The notes under the pieces: model-generated
The model's database searches: none
The model's input: only the letters and a program-made list of their open reading frames with translations
What the model was told of the DNA's origin: nothing
Shown: positions 49,698-61,239 of the stretch, piece after piece
How the letters are laid out: each line of letters opens with the position of its first letter
Position numbering within the stretch: the first letter of the stretch is position 1
Program-made: the position numbers and the translations under genes
Source: Glandiceps talaboti
Lineage: Eukaryota; Hemichordata; Enteropneusta; Spengelidae
Reading direction: 5' to 3'
Assembly: GCF_964340395.1 (NCBI RefSeq)
Contig: NC_135551.1
Span: forward strand, 15,207,003-15,271,002
DNA: 64,000 bases

Positions 49698-52600
49698 AAC
49701 TACTGCATAACTCAAAAACTTTACATTGAGTCTTCATTTAAGCATCTGCCCTATATTATCAGTGAGATTGACCTCGGATCCTCTCTGGATGCCAACGTGG
49801 GCTCCAACGAAACCACGTCTGGCCAAAGTCCGTCAATCAGCACGTGAACCCCAGCTGTTATATAGTGCCGTAAACAGTGCATAAGTAGCATCCTTAGCTA
49901 CATACTAGTAACTGCCCCAATAAACACTAACTTTGAGGGATTGTGTTATTGGTTAGAATTTTGTGATTGATTAACAAAGACATGATGTTAATGACCGTGT
50001 GGGTGGCTATGGATGAATTTTTAATTACATCTAATGCATCTCCGGATTTCTAGAGTAACAACTGTGAGTAGAGGTGAAAATCGTACCTATATCTTATATG
50101 AACTAGACTACCTTTGATCTTAACCTTGACCTCCAAGGTCAATTACTTAAGCCAAACCATTTCCGGCACAGTTTTGAATGAAATTGGGTATTGCAAATCA
50201 GAGAAACGACGTATTATGCACGGACGGACAAATATACAGTCAACCGAACGGATAACAGATACAGATAAACAGATAGACGTACGGGCACGTCCAATTGTCA
50301 TTGTCTCGACCCACTTTGAGCGACTAAAAAATAACTTTTTTACAGCATAACTAAAATAAAACTGTAATGCATACATAATGCATTCAAGTATCTACTCCTA
50401 TATTGTTCCCTAATAAGAGATTATAAAATAAGATCCTGTCATTTAAATTAGTTGACTGACTACATGAGTACATAGGCCAAAGTCTTTGTCATGAAGTGGT
50501 ATTCGTATATCGTACTTCTTGATATAATGTGTCTTACTTTCATCCCAAATTTAGGCGCCGTCTACAGTTTGAAACTAAGCCAGAAAAACGCGGTGGTATT
50601 GAATTCCTACCAAGCACTAACTGAAGCAATGGTTGACCGCAAGTCAGACTTTCTAGGTCGTCCTCGAGACTTTATAACATGGAAGATATGCTCCGAATGT
50701 CAAAATATCGGCTTTTTGGACTACAGCGAAGTTTGGACATCGCTGCGTAAAAGTGCACACGCTGCTTTACGAATGCATGGTACAGCGAGATGGAATAAGA
50801 TTATAACGAGACAGGTAGACAAGCTTATTGGTAAGTACTTATATGTTGTTTCACCACTTGGCATCTCTCAGCTGTTAGATACCTTTCCGAAATTTATTCC
50901 CCAGCTGATCTAAGTTTGCAGTCAAAATATGCACAGTGTATACGTACTCTATCGAAATATTCCTACAAAAGTGTAACTGTAGTATGATAGTTACTCTCAA
51001 TCTTTATTATCTCAACATCAAATTTAGGTTTTAGGCAGAAAATAAGTCACCCTAAAAAGGGGAAGATTCTCTAAAAATCGAGTTATTGTACTTTTTCTAC
51101 ATTTCTACATTCCCACATTTAGAATATATCGAGTATATGGCTTCCAATGGGGAGCGGACGCATCGAGCCCGTGCAATAATTTTCCGATCAACAAGCCCTG
51201 ACACACTATACCCAAATATGATAACTGGCAAAGGGTGTGAAGTTGGCTCCCGTTTCCTGTTTCCTTATTCATCTCCTTATTCGGATTTTCCTGTCTCCTT
51301 ATTGGGTTTCCTGTCTCCTTATTGGGTTTTCTGTCTCCTTATTCGGATTTTCCTGTCTCCTTATTGGGTTTTCTGTCTCCTTATTGGGTTTCCTGTCTCC
51401 TTATTCGCTACCTGTCTCCTTATTGGGTTTCCTATCTCCTTATTCGCTACCTGTCTCCTTATTGGATTTCCTGTCTCCTTATTCACTACCTGTCTCCTTA
51501 TTCGCTACCTGTCTCCTTATTCGCCACCTGTCTCCTTATTCGCTACCTGTCTCCTTATTGGATTTCCTGTCTCCTTATTCGCTACCTGTCTCCTTATTCG
51601 CTACCTGTCTCCTTATTCGCTACCCGTCTCCTTATTCGCTACCTGTCTCCTTATTCGCTACCTGTCTCCTTATTGGATTTCCTGTCTCCTTATTCGCTAC
51701 CTGTCTCCTTATTGGGTTTCCTGTCTCCTTATTCGCTACCTGTCTGCTTATTCGCTACCTGTCTCCTTATTGGATTTCCTGTCTCCTTATTCGCTACCTG
51801 TCTCCTTATTCGCTACCTGTCTCCTTATTGGATTTCCTGTCTCCTTATTCGCTACCCGTCTCCTTATTCGCTACCTGTCTCCTTATTGGATTTCCTGTCT
51901 CCTTATTCGCTACCTATCTCCTTATTGGATTTCCTGTCTCCTTATTCGCTACCTGTCTCCTTATAGGGTTTCCTGTCTCCTTATTTGCTACCTGTCTCCT
52001 TTTTGGATTTCCTGTCTCCTTATTCGCTACCTGTCTCCTTATTCGCCACCTGTCTCCTTATTCGCCACCTGTCTCCTTATTCGCTACCTGTCTCCTTATT
52101 CGCTACCTGTCTCATTATTGGATTTCCTGTCTCCTTATTCAATACCTGTCTCCTTATTCGCTACCTGTCTCCTTATTCGCTACCAGTCTCCTTATTGGAT
52201 TTCCTGTCTCCTTATTCTCTACCTGTCTCCTTATTTGCTACCTGTCTCCTTATTGGGTTTCTTGTCTCCTTATTCGCTACCTGTCTCCTTATTGGGTTTC
52301 CTGTCTCCTTATTCGCTACCTGTCTCCTTATTGGGTTTCCTGTCTCCTTATTCGCTACCTGTCTCCTTATTGGATTTCCCGTCTCCTTATTCGCTACCTG
52401 TCTCCTTATTCGCTACCTGTCTCCTTATTGGATTTCCTGTCTTCTTATTCGCTACCTGTCTCCTTATTGGATTTCCTGTCTCCTTATTCGCTACCTGTCT
52501 CCTTATTCGCTACATGTCTCCTTATTGGATATCCTGTCTCCTTATTGGGTTTCCTGTCTCCTTATTCGCCACCTGTCTCCTTATTCGCCACTTGTCTCCT

Positions 52601-53552
52601 TATTCGCTACCTGTCTCCTTATTCGCTACCTGTCTCCTTATTCGCTACCTGTCTCCTTATTCGCTACCTGTCACCTGTCTCCTTATTGGATTTCTTTTCT
52701 CCTTATTCGCTACCTGTCTCCTTATTGGGTTTCCTGTCTCCTTATTCGCTACCTGTCTCCTTATTGGGTTTCTTGTCTCCTTATTCGCTATCTGTCTCCT
52801 TATTGGGTTTCCTGTCTCCTTAAGGGCTTATTCGCTACCTGTCTCCTTATTGGGTTTCCTGTCTCCTTATTCGCTACCTGTCTCCTTATTGGATTTCCTG
52901 TCTCCCTATTCACTACCTGTCTCCTTATTCGCCACCTGTCTCCTTATTCGCTACCTGTCTCCTTATTCGCTACCAGTCTCCTTATTGGATTTCCTGTCTC
53001 CTTTTTCATTTCCTTATTCGATTTCATAGGAAACTACATATTTTCTGTGGATTTATCACATTCTCATATCAAATCTACCTATAATTACCCCCCAATCAAT
53101 TTATTATAATGATCTATGTACCATTTCCTTCTTCGGTCCCTGTCTCCATATTCATTTCCCTATACGGTTTCATTGAGAAATACATATTTTACAACATTTT
53201 GTATTGACCTTGACAGTCAAGGTCAATATGTATTAAAAAAATATAATCTTTCAAAATCATATGGGTATCCATATTCACATTACAATGAACATTAATGTGT
53301 CAAAATTTTACATGCCCTGTGGCACTTCGACCATCATGGTTGAATAATAAGTTGGAACACTGATTAAATTTAAAGAAACGTTATCATTTATTGTAAAATT
53401 ATAACATTATGCAATAAATATGCTTGACCTTACATCATACATGCTTCGGGAATGGCTCTTGGGAGATGGGGAATATATTTCAAAACTATGATGGCCGAAA
53501 CGGCACTTCAACATTCTAAATTTGGTAATAGTACGTACATACATACATACAT

Positions 53553-53622
<70 letters not shown>

Positions 53623-56600
53623 ACGTACGTACGTACGTACATACATACATGCATGCATGCATACATACACACACACACACACACACATACATACATACAT
53701 ACATACATACATACATACATACATACATACATACATACATACATACATACATACATACATACATACATGTACATATATAACCTTCCGTCCTTTTTTGGGT
53801 AAATAAAACGTCAATAGTTCACTTGAGATAAACCTGTAAAGACTTAGATGCTCCCAGAAGCATTTAGAGCATATTATAATATAATGACCCTGACCCGCAC
53901 ACAACCTCACGATACACACAACATTTTTTGAGAACATACTTCTGACGAAAAAGTGACAAGTTTGACTAATGACTATAATAAAATCAGCTATCAATGGTGC
54001 TGAATGGGTCATCATTATATTATGTACCCCACAAAAAACAAAACAAGCGACCTATCTGTCAGAATAGCTCCGCTGTTGCTTTTAATTTAATTTTTTTTAT
54101 TTTGGTAACATGTAGAAGTGGTTCAGTTCTTTAGCTATTCTCTATGCAGTTTTGTTTTAACGATGTAATAAAGTGGTTAGTGGTTTCATATGATGTCACT
54201 ATAAAACACATTTTACACAGAAGTTGGTAATGCATTGTACTTTTATACCATAGTCACCATTTTATTAAAACAAGCGACCTATCGGTCAGAATAGCTCCGC
54301 TGTTTTTTATTTGTTTTATTTTTTATTTTGGTGACATGTAGAAGTGGTTCAGTTCTTCACTATGCAGTTTTGTTTTAGCGATGTAATAAAGTGGTTACTG
54401 GTTTCATATGATGTCTCCTATATATAATATAAAATATGTAGTTTCCTATGAAATCGAATAAGGAAATGAAAAAGGAGACAGGAAATCCAATAAGGAGACA
54501 GGTAGCGAATAACGAGACAGGTAGCGAATAAGGAGACAGGTGGCGAATAAGGAGACAGGTGGCGAATAAGGAGACAGGTAGCGAATAAGGAGACAGGAAA
54601 TCCAACAAGGAGACAGGTAGCGAATAAGGAGACAGGAAACCCAATAAGGAGACAGGAAACCCAATAAGGAGACAGGTAGCGAATAAGGAGACAGGTAGCG
54701 AATAAGGAGACAGGTGGCGAATAAGAAGACAGGTGGCGAATAAGGAGACAGGTGGCGAATATGGAGACAGGTAGCGATTAAGGAGACAGGAAACCCAATA
54801 AGGAGACAGGAAATCCAATAAGGAGACAGGAAACCCAATAAGGAGACAGGTAGCGAATAAGGAGACAGGAAAACCAATAAGGAGACAGGTAGCGAATAAG
54901 GAGACAGGAAAACCAATAAGGAGACAGGTAGCGAATAAGGAGACAGGAAATCCAATAAGGAGACAGGTAGCGAATAAGGAGACAGGTGGCGATTAAGGAG
55001 ACAGGTGGCGAATAAGGAGACAGGTGGCGAATAAGGAGACAGGTAGAGAATAAGGAGACAGGAAATCCAATAAGGAGACAGGTAGCGAATAAGGAGACAG
55101 GTAGCGAATAAGGAGACAGGAAACCCAATAAGGAGACAGGAAATCCAATAAGGAGACAGGTAGCGAATAAGGAGACAGGTAGCGAATAAGGAGACAGGAA
55201 ATCCAATAAGGAGACAGGTAGCGAATAAGGAGACAGGAAATCCAATAAGGAGACAGGTAGCGGATAAGGAGACGGGTAGCGAATAAGGAGACAGGAAATC
55301 CAATAATTAAGGAGACAGGTAGCGAATAAAGAGACAGGAAACCCAATAAGGAGACAGGTAGCGAATAAGGAGACAGGAAACCCAATAAGGAGACAGGAAA
55401 TCCAATAAGGAGACAGAAAACCCAATAAGGAGACAGGAAACCCAATAAGGAGACAGAAAACCCAATAAGGAGACAGGAAACCCAATAAGGAGACAGGAAA
55501 AACCGAATAAGGAGATGAATAAGGAAACAGGAAACGGGAGCCAACTTCACACACCCAAGTGGCACGCCACACAGAAGTGTTTCCTGGTGTCGCGTCGCGC
55601 ATATGGTTTCTGGAGTTTATTTGAGTGTCCTCTTATGGAGTGATATTTTGCAGTCTGAAAGTGTAGCTTGCATTGGTCAATATTGTTAATAATTTTGTAC
55701 ACTTGAATCATGTCACCTATACATCTTCTCTTCATACCGACCACCATTTTTGAAGCTCCTCGTTGTACTTTCTCTAATTGTGAAATGTCTCTCTGTATGT
55801 AGCCATGGGGACCATGCCTGAATGGAAAATTCCAGTTGAGGTCTTACAAACTCTTTATATAGCCGTACTATGACTTCCTTTGACCTCACTGTGAAGGACC
55901 TTTTAATCATTCCAAGTGTTCGGTTTGCCTTTTTTGCTTTTTAGCACATTGAATGGATGGTTTCAGAGACTCGTGTACAATGACTCCTATGTCCTTTTAA
56001 TTTGCTACTGTTGTGAGTATAGATCCTCCCATTGTATATTCCATTTTTGTGTTTCTAGTGCCTACATGCATGACCTTGCATTTTGCTATATTAAAACTCA
56101 TTTGCCATTTATTAGCCCATTAACATAGGTGATTTAAATTAGTCTGAGACTGTAATACTTCATGGTCTTGACTTGTGGCTACTGGTGTGTACACTTTCGT
56201 ATCGTAGCGAGATAGATAAATGTCCACTACCTGTCCACTAGACGTTTTCACATTCAATATAGTGCCAGAAATTACAAACTCCACGTACGTGTACCAATGC
56301 TGGAACATCATCCTTCACAATTTTCCTACAAGTACCACACTCTTGCACTGTTCCATCTACTGACTTTTTTGTCTTTAACTTGCCATGAGTTGAACTTGCC
56401 ACTTCCACGTCGCGTGCTCGTCCTGGTTGCCGCCATCTTGGTTTCCGTTCCGACTCTACTTTTGTCAGTCGGTAATGATCGTCCACGGACTATACATTTC
56501 TCAGAAATGACTTCAGGCACAACATTTGTGAATAATAATAATATTATTATTTATTTCTTATAGAGCGCATTACATTAAATGCGCTGAACAAAAGTATAAA

Positions 56601-59600
56601 AGTATTTTAAAATGTACATATACACAAGTATAAACATAATATGCAACAGGATAAAATACAAAGACACGGAATGACATTTAAAAGACTGAAATGTAAACAA
56701 GTTAAAAGTTCATAATAATGAGATCTAAAAAGATGACATTTCAAGGCAGATTTAAAACTGATCAAAGTATGTGAAGAACGAAGACATGATGGCAGGGCAT
56801 TCCAAAGGCGTGGGCCGCAATTAGAGAAGGCCCGATCACCATATAGTATGCAGTGTTCCCTATCGGTTTGTGCAAATTCACCACGCTACCGGATTGCGAC
56901 CGAAGGGAACGACGGGTGGATCTAATCATTAATAAATCGCCTAGAAATGAAGGCCCGCACACATTAAGAACTTTAAAAACAATACAGAGTACTTTGAATT
57001 CAATGCGCTTCTGAATAGGTAGCCAGTGTAATGAATGAAGAACTGGGGTAATATGCTCAACTTTTTTCTTTCTAACGACAAGTCTTGCTGCTGAATTCTG
57101 AATAATTTGGAGCTTACGAATTTGTTGAAGTGGGAGACCATATAATAAACTGTTGCAATAATCTAAACGTGGTGTAATAAAAGCATGAACTAGTTTTTCA
57201 GTACAACTTTGATCAAGAAGAGTGCGAATATAGTGACGGTACTTCGTCAAAAACCTCAAAACCGTTAATTTAGACTGCTACATTTAGCACAACTGACTTC
57301 TTTTACGGGAGCTCCTAGAAAGCACGTCCACCCTCTACGAAGCGCTCTCCTGCATCTACATGAGTACATGAGTATATTGGACTGGTATTGGTTTTGCGAA
57401 CCTCGGTAGGACAGCTTACAGACCCTCCTAAAGTCGAACCCTTCTGCCCTATAACCTCTGGAAGGATTATTACATTCACTGTCTTAGAAATACGATTGGA
57501 ACTAGTTAGGGATAATCGAATCATGATAAATTAGTAACAATTGCATCAGAAAACTTAATATGTACAGGTAGTCCTGGGGTAAAAACTATACTCTAAGACT
57601 AGCTCTTACTCTGGATATGTTGTACATGTTCAATATGCATATGAAGTATATATGAATGACTGTATTTTGGGTGTATGCTAATTTTAATATTAATGGCTGA
57701 AATAAAGTTCCAAAAAAAAATAAGCGTGAAACTGGAATTAGGTTCCGAAAAACCACAGGTAATAAAAACAGATTAAAAGTGTACTAAAATGCAACTGAAA
57801 CAATTTTTATAATTAATATAGTGATTTATTCGCAATATCGTACACCCTGTACAGCATTGAATCACTCAAGGATAAAAGTATTTGTGTAACTGTACACATA
57901 ATAAAGTACAGTAATTTCATTAATGTCAATTTTTTGCATCCGCACCCTAACATCAGCGCAATCAAAATGTTAACCTGTTTACTTTATCTTTTATATATAC
58001 GATCGACCGCTAATTATTAAACATTACAGTGTCTAATCTGACATAGACACGATCGCTAGTTGCGACGTAGCTCGACCAGGGTATAAAATCCCACGTTTTT
58101 GTTCGGGCCTGGCTTGTGTGTGGCATATTGTTCGTTAGACCTCAAGTTTACAATAGCTGGTATGTAATATGGGTGTGATCGAATGTTCTCAGTTTCGTTT
58201 GTTCTGTTATTATTTGCAGAAAAGTTCTCGGCCAAAGAAAGTACACCCTTTGATCCCAACCTACCGTTAAAAATGGTGTCTTTCAACACAATATCTGAAC
58301 TTACTCAGAGTCGAACCTTCGAAGAGAGTGACCCGGAATTTATCAACTTTGCCAAGATGTCTGAAACGTTCTTTATGTACCTCGGGGAAGCATCGGCCGT
58401 GGGTAAGAATGATATAATTACCATCAATACACAATTAGTAGAGGCCTAAATATCAAAGTTTAGAGAAAAAAATCCTTGGCCTTGGAAAGCACAGCTAATC
58501 AAAATTATAATACCCGAGGCGGCTGCATCATATAGGCTAAACCACAGGCTGCGGCTAAACTGAAAATTTTGATTCACTTCTTGCAGATTTTGCAGCATGG
58601 TTGAAACCGTTGTTCAAATCCAAACTAAATGGACTGCAAGAGGTATCGACAAAAAGATACAAATACATGGAAGATAAGCTGAAAGAACGGATGGAAACAC
58701 TTGACAGAGCAAAGCCAAATGATGTCGTTGATATGTTGTTACTTGCAAAAGAAGACTTCCACAAGAACATTACTCCCGAACTTGCTACGAAAGAGGTATA
58801 TGGTGATGCAGTCGTGATTCACACTTTGATGGACTTTCTGTGTGCAGGTAATTATATCTTGGTTAGAGTCATCCCAACATTCACATAATTAAAAAAGACA
58901 ATGTAATGTGAATAATGCAAGAACAAATATATGATGGGGATGGGGATTGGCACGAAAAAATGTCGGAGTGCGAAGGGGGAGGGCTTCGAAAGTTCTGATG
59001 GTCTGAAAGGGGAGTCGATGGTCTAGAAATATTTTGCTCATACATTTGCAAAACGTTGGCCGAAATACTTTCTTCCTAAACTGCCATAAATTATGCTCTT
59101 TGCTTTATATGCATACCAGTATATTGACTTGTTTTCACGTTCCCTTTTTACAATAATCAACAATATTACGTGTATATATGTGGCATCTTATCCATCTTTG
59201 TGGCAACTGACAATGTATTGGCATATTTGATGATCCCATACTTTTGATTGAATAAGGACTGGCTGCGAGCGTATGTCGTATTACAATCTGAGCATTTGTC
59301 TAACAGCATGATATCACATTACTTTTGATATGCCCATAACAACTGTATATCTATATACAATATTTCACTTCTTAAACTCACTCCTTCTGGTGGAACAATC
59401 CTACACCCACCCCACCCCACCCTCGCCAAACACACATCCTTCTGATTATGTAGCGTTATATCATAAACAGTGTTCTCCATTGTCTAAAGTTATATTTGAA
59501 ACTAATTTCACGTCGTGTAACATATACAAAAATGTAGATCCACTGGTAAAATGACTTGATCAATTCCATCTGTTACAGGGTCTGAAACTGTCGTATCTTC

Positions 59601-60171
59601 CATGAAGTGGTTCTTGGTAGATATGATGTTACATCCTGAAATTCAGAAGAAAATCCACCAAGAAATCGATGACGTCGTTGGTGTTGATTGTCGTCCTGTG
59701 TATACTGATCACGACAATTTACCTTATCTAAAGGCTGCAATTTATGAAACGATGCGTTTGCACACAATATTACCTCTTAGTGTGTTCCACCGTACACTGT
59801 GCACCACGTCTGTCAATGGATGTCAAATTCCTGCTGACACCATCATCATCCCAAATCATTGGGCCATAGATCACGACCCAGATGTTTTCAAAGATCCGTA
59901 TGTTTACAGACCAGAGCGATTTATTGATCCAAACACGGGTAGATGTGTCTCTTTTAATGAGATGAATTTTACACCGTTTGGAATGGGTAGACGCGTGTGT
60001 CTGGGTGAAATGTTGGCAAAAATGGAGTATTTCCTGATCGCTGCTAACTTACTTCATCAGTTTGAAGTATCAGTGCCTGTAAATCATGGAAAACCTTCCA
60101 CAGAGGGAATACTGGGTTTGACTTACGACCCAAAACATTTCGAAATTCTTGTGAAAAGAAGAGGTTTCTAA
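47933..60171 (+). CDS. Cytochrome P450 gene C, complete, mosaic
   Basis: Exons 47933-48116, 50555-50830, 58220-58402, 58587-58847 and 59579-60171 join into 1497 bases, 498 residues plus stop. ATG 47933 sits in CCACCATGT, a good initiation context; an upstream in-frame ATG at 47900 would add 11 residues before the anchor. Motifs: hinge YPKGPPGWPVIGN, C-helix WTSLRK, I-helix AGSET, ETMR, PERF, FGMGRRVCLG. The hinge part of exon 1 (about 93% nucleotide identity) and about 390 bp of exon 5 (about 95%) are nearly the same as in A/B. By my count exon 2 is about 60% and exons 3-4 about 45% identical in protein. Introns do not align with A/B. Intron 2 is 7.4 kb with a minisatellite foldback and two LINE fragments. 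Confidence 0.92.
48152..48899. mobile_element. Foldback/MITE with long inverted ends, gene C intron 1
   Basis: Both ends begin GTCTAGTRCCACCCCGGTGT and share CACTGGAACGGCTA and ACCCGAGATATTTCTCGTCC over about 85-130 bp. The right arm has an extra internal duplication of the GGAACGGCTA segment. No transposase. Confidence 0.75.
48925..49270. mobile_element. Second small MITE, gene C intron 1
   Basis: Inverted ends of about 66 bp begin TCCAGAYTGGCCGTATTAYG and end near CTCAGTTCCCAA. It sits 25 bp from the preceding foldback. Confidence 0.75.
49603..49703. repeat. (TAC)n microsatellite, gene C intron 1
   Basis: The same trinucleotide as in introns 1 of A and B but on the opposite strand, with AAC interruptions. 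Confidence 0.95.
50555..50830 (+). CDS. Gene C exon 2
   Basis: 276 bases after AAATTTAG; GAVYSLKLSQKNAVVLNSYQ with HAALRMHG. Donor GTAAGT. Confidence 0.92.
51232..53044 (+). repeat. Minisatellite foldback, left arm (about 90 units)
   Basis: Units consist of CTGTCTCCTTATT followed by either CGCTAC (19 bp) or GGRTTTC (20 bp), in irregular order. The outer edge is GTGTGAAGTTGGCTCCCGTT, the inner edge TTTCATAGGAAACTACATAT. All three + frames are free of stops across most of it, giving ORFs of up to 647 codons that merely read the repeat. A degenerate extra edge copy lies at 53140-53195. Confidence 0.95.
53202..53228. repeat. 27-bp inverted repeat with paired TCAAGGTCA words
   Basis: TATTGACCTTGAC and its exact complement are separated by one base, giving two outward-facing monomeric nuclear receptor-type words (TCAAGGTCA). 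Confidence 0.9.
53535..53768. repeat. (CATA)n / (CA)n / (ACGT)n microsatellite
   Basis: Mixed arrays between the two minisatellite arms. ORFs on both strands are artefacts. Confidence 0.95.
54033..54415. repeat. Direct repeat pair of about 160 bp in the foldback centre
   Basis: 54033-54200 and 54268-54415 share ACAAGCGACCTATC, TCAGAATAGCTCCGCTGTT, ATGTAGAAGTGGTTCAGTTC and GATGTAATAAAGTGGTTA. Confidence 0.9.
54431..55556 (-). repeat. Minisatellite foldback, right arm (about 55 units)
   Basis: The same 19/20-bp units as the left arm but inverted, with the same outer and inner edges. The stop-free strand is the minus strand here. It is about 700 bp shorter than the left arm. Confidence 0.95.
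55557..56486 (-). mobile_element. LINE fragment (CR1 group) with ORF1-like PHD piece
   Basis: Minus strand. ECGTCRKIVKDDVPALV and CNFWHYIECENV is a PHD-finger remnant as found in CR1-type ORF1. It runs, evidently after a deletion, into reverse transcriptase sequence: DTKVYTPVATSQDHEVL, WANKWQMSFNIAKCKVMH, KDIGVIVHESLKPSIQCAK, IKRSFTVRSKEVIVRLY and EFSIQAWSP, then GDMIQVYKIINNID and RGHSNKLQKPYARRDTRKH. Several stops and frame changes; dead. It abuts the right minisatellite arm. Confidence 0.8.
56530..57260 (-). mobile_element. LINE 3' fragment, same group as the one at 46097
   Basis: Minus strand: SCTEKLVHAFITPRLDYCNSL, QNSAARLVVRKKKVEHITPV and LHSLHWLPIQKRIEFKVLC, with an (AAT/ATT)n tail at 56527-56550. 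Its left and right truncations are in intron 2 of gene C. Confidence 0.85.
57261..58219. other. End of gene C intron 2, no gene
   Basis: Nothing coding seen. AATAAAGTTCC followed by A9 at about 57702-57722 may be the 3' end of another retroposed copy. Confidence 0.5.
58220..58402 (+). CDS. Gene C exon 3
   Basis: 183 bases, EKFSAKESTPFDPNLPLKMV through LGEASAVG. Acceptor TATTTGCAG, donor GTAAGA. The following intron is only 184 bp. Confidence 0.92.
58587..58847 (+). CDS. Gene C exon 4
   Basis: 261 bases, DFAAWLKPLFKSKLNGLQ through MDFLCAG. Donor GTAATT, weaker than in A/B. Confidence 0.92.
58925..59090. mobile_element. Decayed end related to the Harbinger-like element
   Basis: GGGGATTGGCACGAAAAAAT, GAAGGGGGAGGGC and AGAAATATTTTGCTCAT echo the left subterminal region 28160-28270. 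Low certainty. Confidence 0.4.
59579..60171 (+). CDS. Gene C exon 5 (catalytic core)
   Basis: 593 bases. Nearly identical to A between about 59610 and 60000, then diverging up to the stop TAA. Contains ETMR, PERF, FGMGRRVCLG. Confidence 0.95.
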
Positions 60172-60900
60172 AAGCATTAATTTACGATCATATTAAGCAC
60201 ATTGTGAATACACCTATTTTTAGAAAAAATTGTCACAATACAACCACGGTTTTCTGTATGATTTGAACAAATTTTCATACACTGTCAGACTTTGCTAAAT
60301 GAGTATGCCAACAAACATTTTGCGACACATAATACCGTCTGGCTGTCCCCTGAGTGGTCAGCAACAACAGGGTTAGAAGTGGATACCACATAGCCAGCTT
60401 CCCTTGACTCTCTCGAAACTCACGTTTCTCCTTCCGTTTTTACCCCATGATTGCAGAAGTATTCATTAGATCCAATCTCTACATCATTGTTGAGGCAATA
60501 TTAACCACATGTGGACCAATTTGTATTCCACGTTCAATTCCTCTCTAGACTGACACAAGGTATAATTCTAGAATTAGTTCGGGCGTTACCAAATCACTCT
60601 GGAATTTTGGACAAAGTGTGCATATGTTACGAAAATTGGCTAATACCATACTTGGGGAAATGACGGGTGACATTCGTTCTCTTTCTAGTTTTTCTGCCGT
60701 TCACCAAATTATTGGTAGTAGACTATAACATTCTCAACTGAGTTTTCACCTATAGTATTAAAGACAGTCGGCGTCACAGGCTAGGAATCCCATTAGAATG
60801 GTTGCAGTCATGCCTGAAGGACAGACACCATCTATATCGGGTAGTATCGCCAAACATCTATAATTCGTCCCCCCCCCCCCCAAACTTAGGCGTACAAAAA

Positions 60901-61239
60901 TTGTGTGGTTCCGATTACATTCAATTTTAAAATAGGTGGGGTAGGTAGATTTTTTATTTTATTTTTTTTTTTTCATATGTGAGTGTCTAGTTCCGGTTTT
61001 CCATTGTTTTCCAAGTGGTCTCTGTGTTCTTTATATCTTCATATCAGATGTACAGCCATTACAGTTTGGAAGAATAGTTTTATATTGTCTGTTTAAGTTG
61101 ATGTCAGTTTCCGCACCCACTATTTCTTGCGAGACTTCACGATTTTCGCGATTTTATTATTATTTTTCTCGAATGCGTAAAAATAAGTTTAGGGTCGACG
61201 TGAAAAACTAGATGGGGTCGGGTAACCGGAACCAAACAA
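60901..61239. mobile_element. MITE candidate
   Basis: Inverted ends of 18 bp, TTGTGTGGTTCCGATTAC against the complement of GTAACCGGAACCAAACAA (two mismatches), 339 bp apart. Target duplication not clear. Confidence 0.5.

Noticed and set aside
50127-50143. TTGACCT CCA AGGTCAA as a nuclear receptor site
   Set aside because: It lies in a stretch (to about 50300) with CGGACGGACAAATA-type words common to dispersed marine repeats, so repeat origin is more likely.
51086-53109. ORFs of 647, 528 and 374 codons
   Set aside because: They only read the minisatellite, overlap in all three frames and have no non-repeat domain.
51232-55556. CRISPR-like array
   Set aside because: Units are 19/20 bp with no unique spacers, the context is an animal intron, and the array is inverted on itself.
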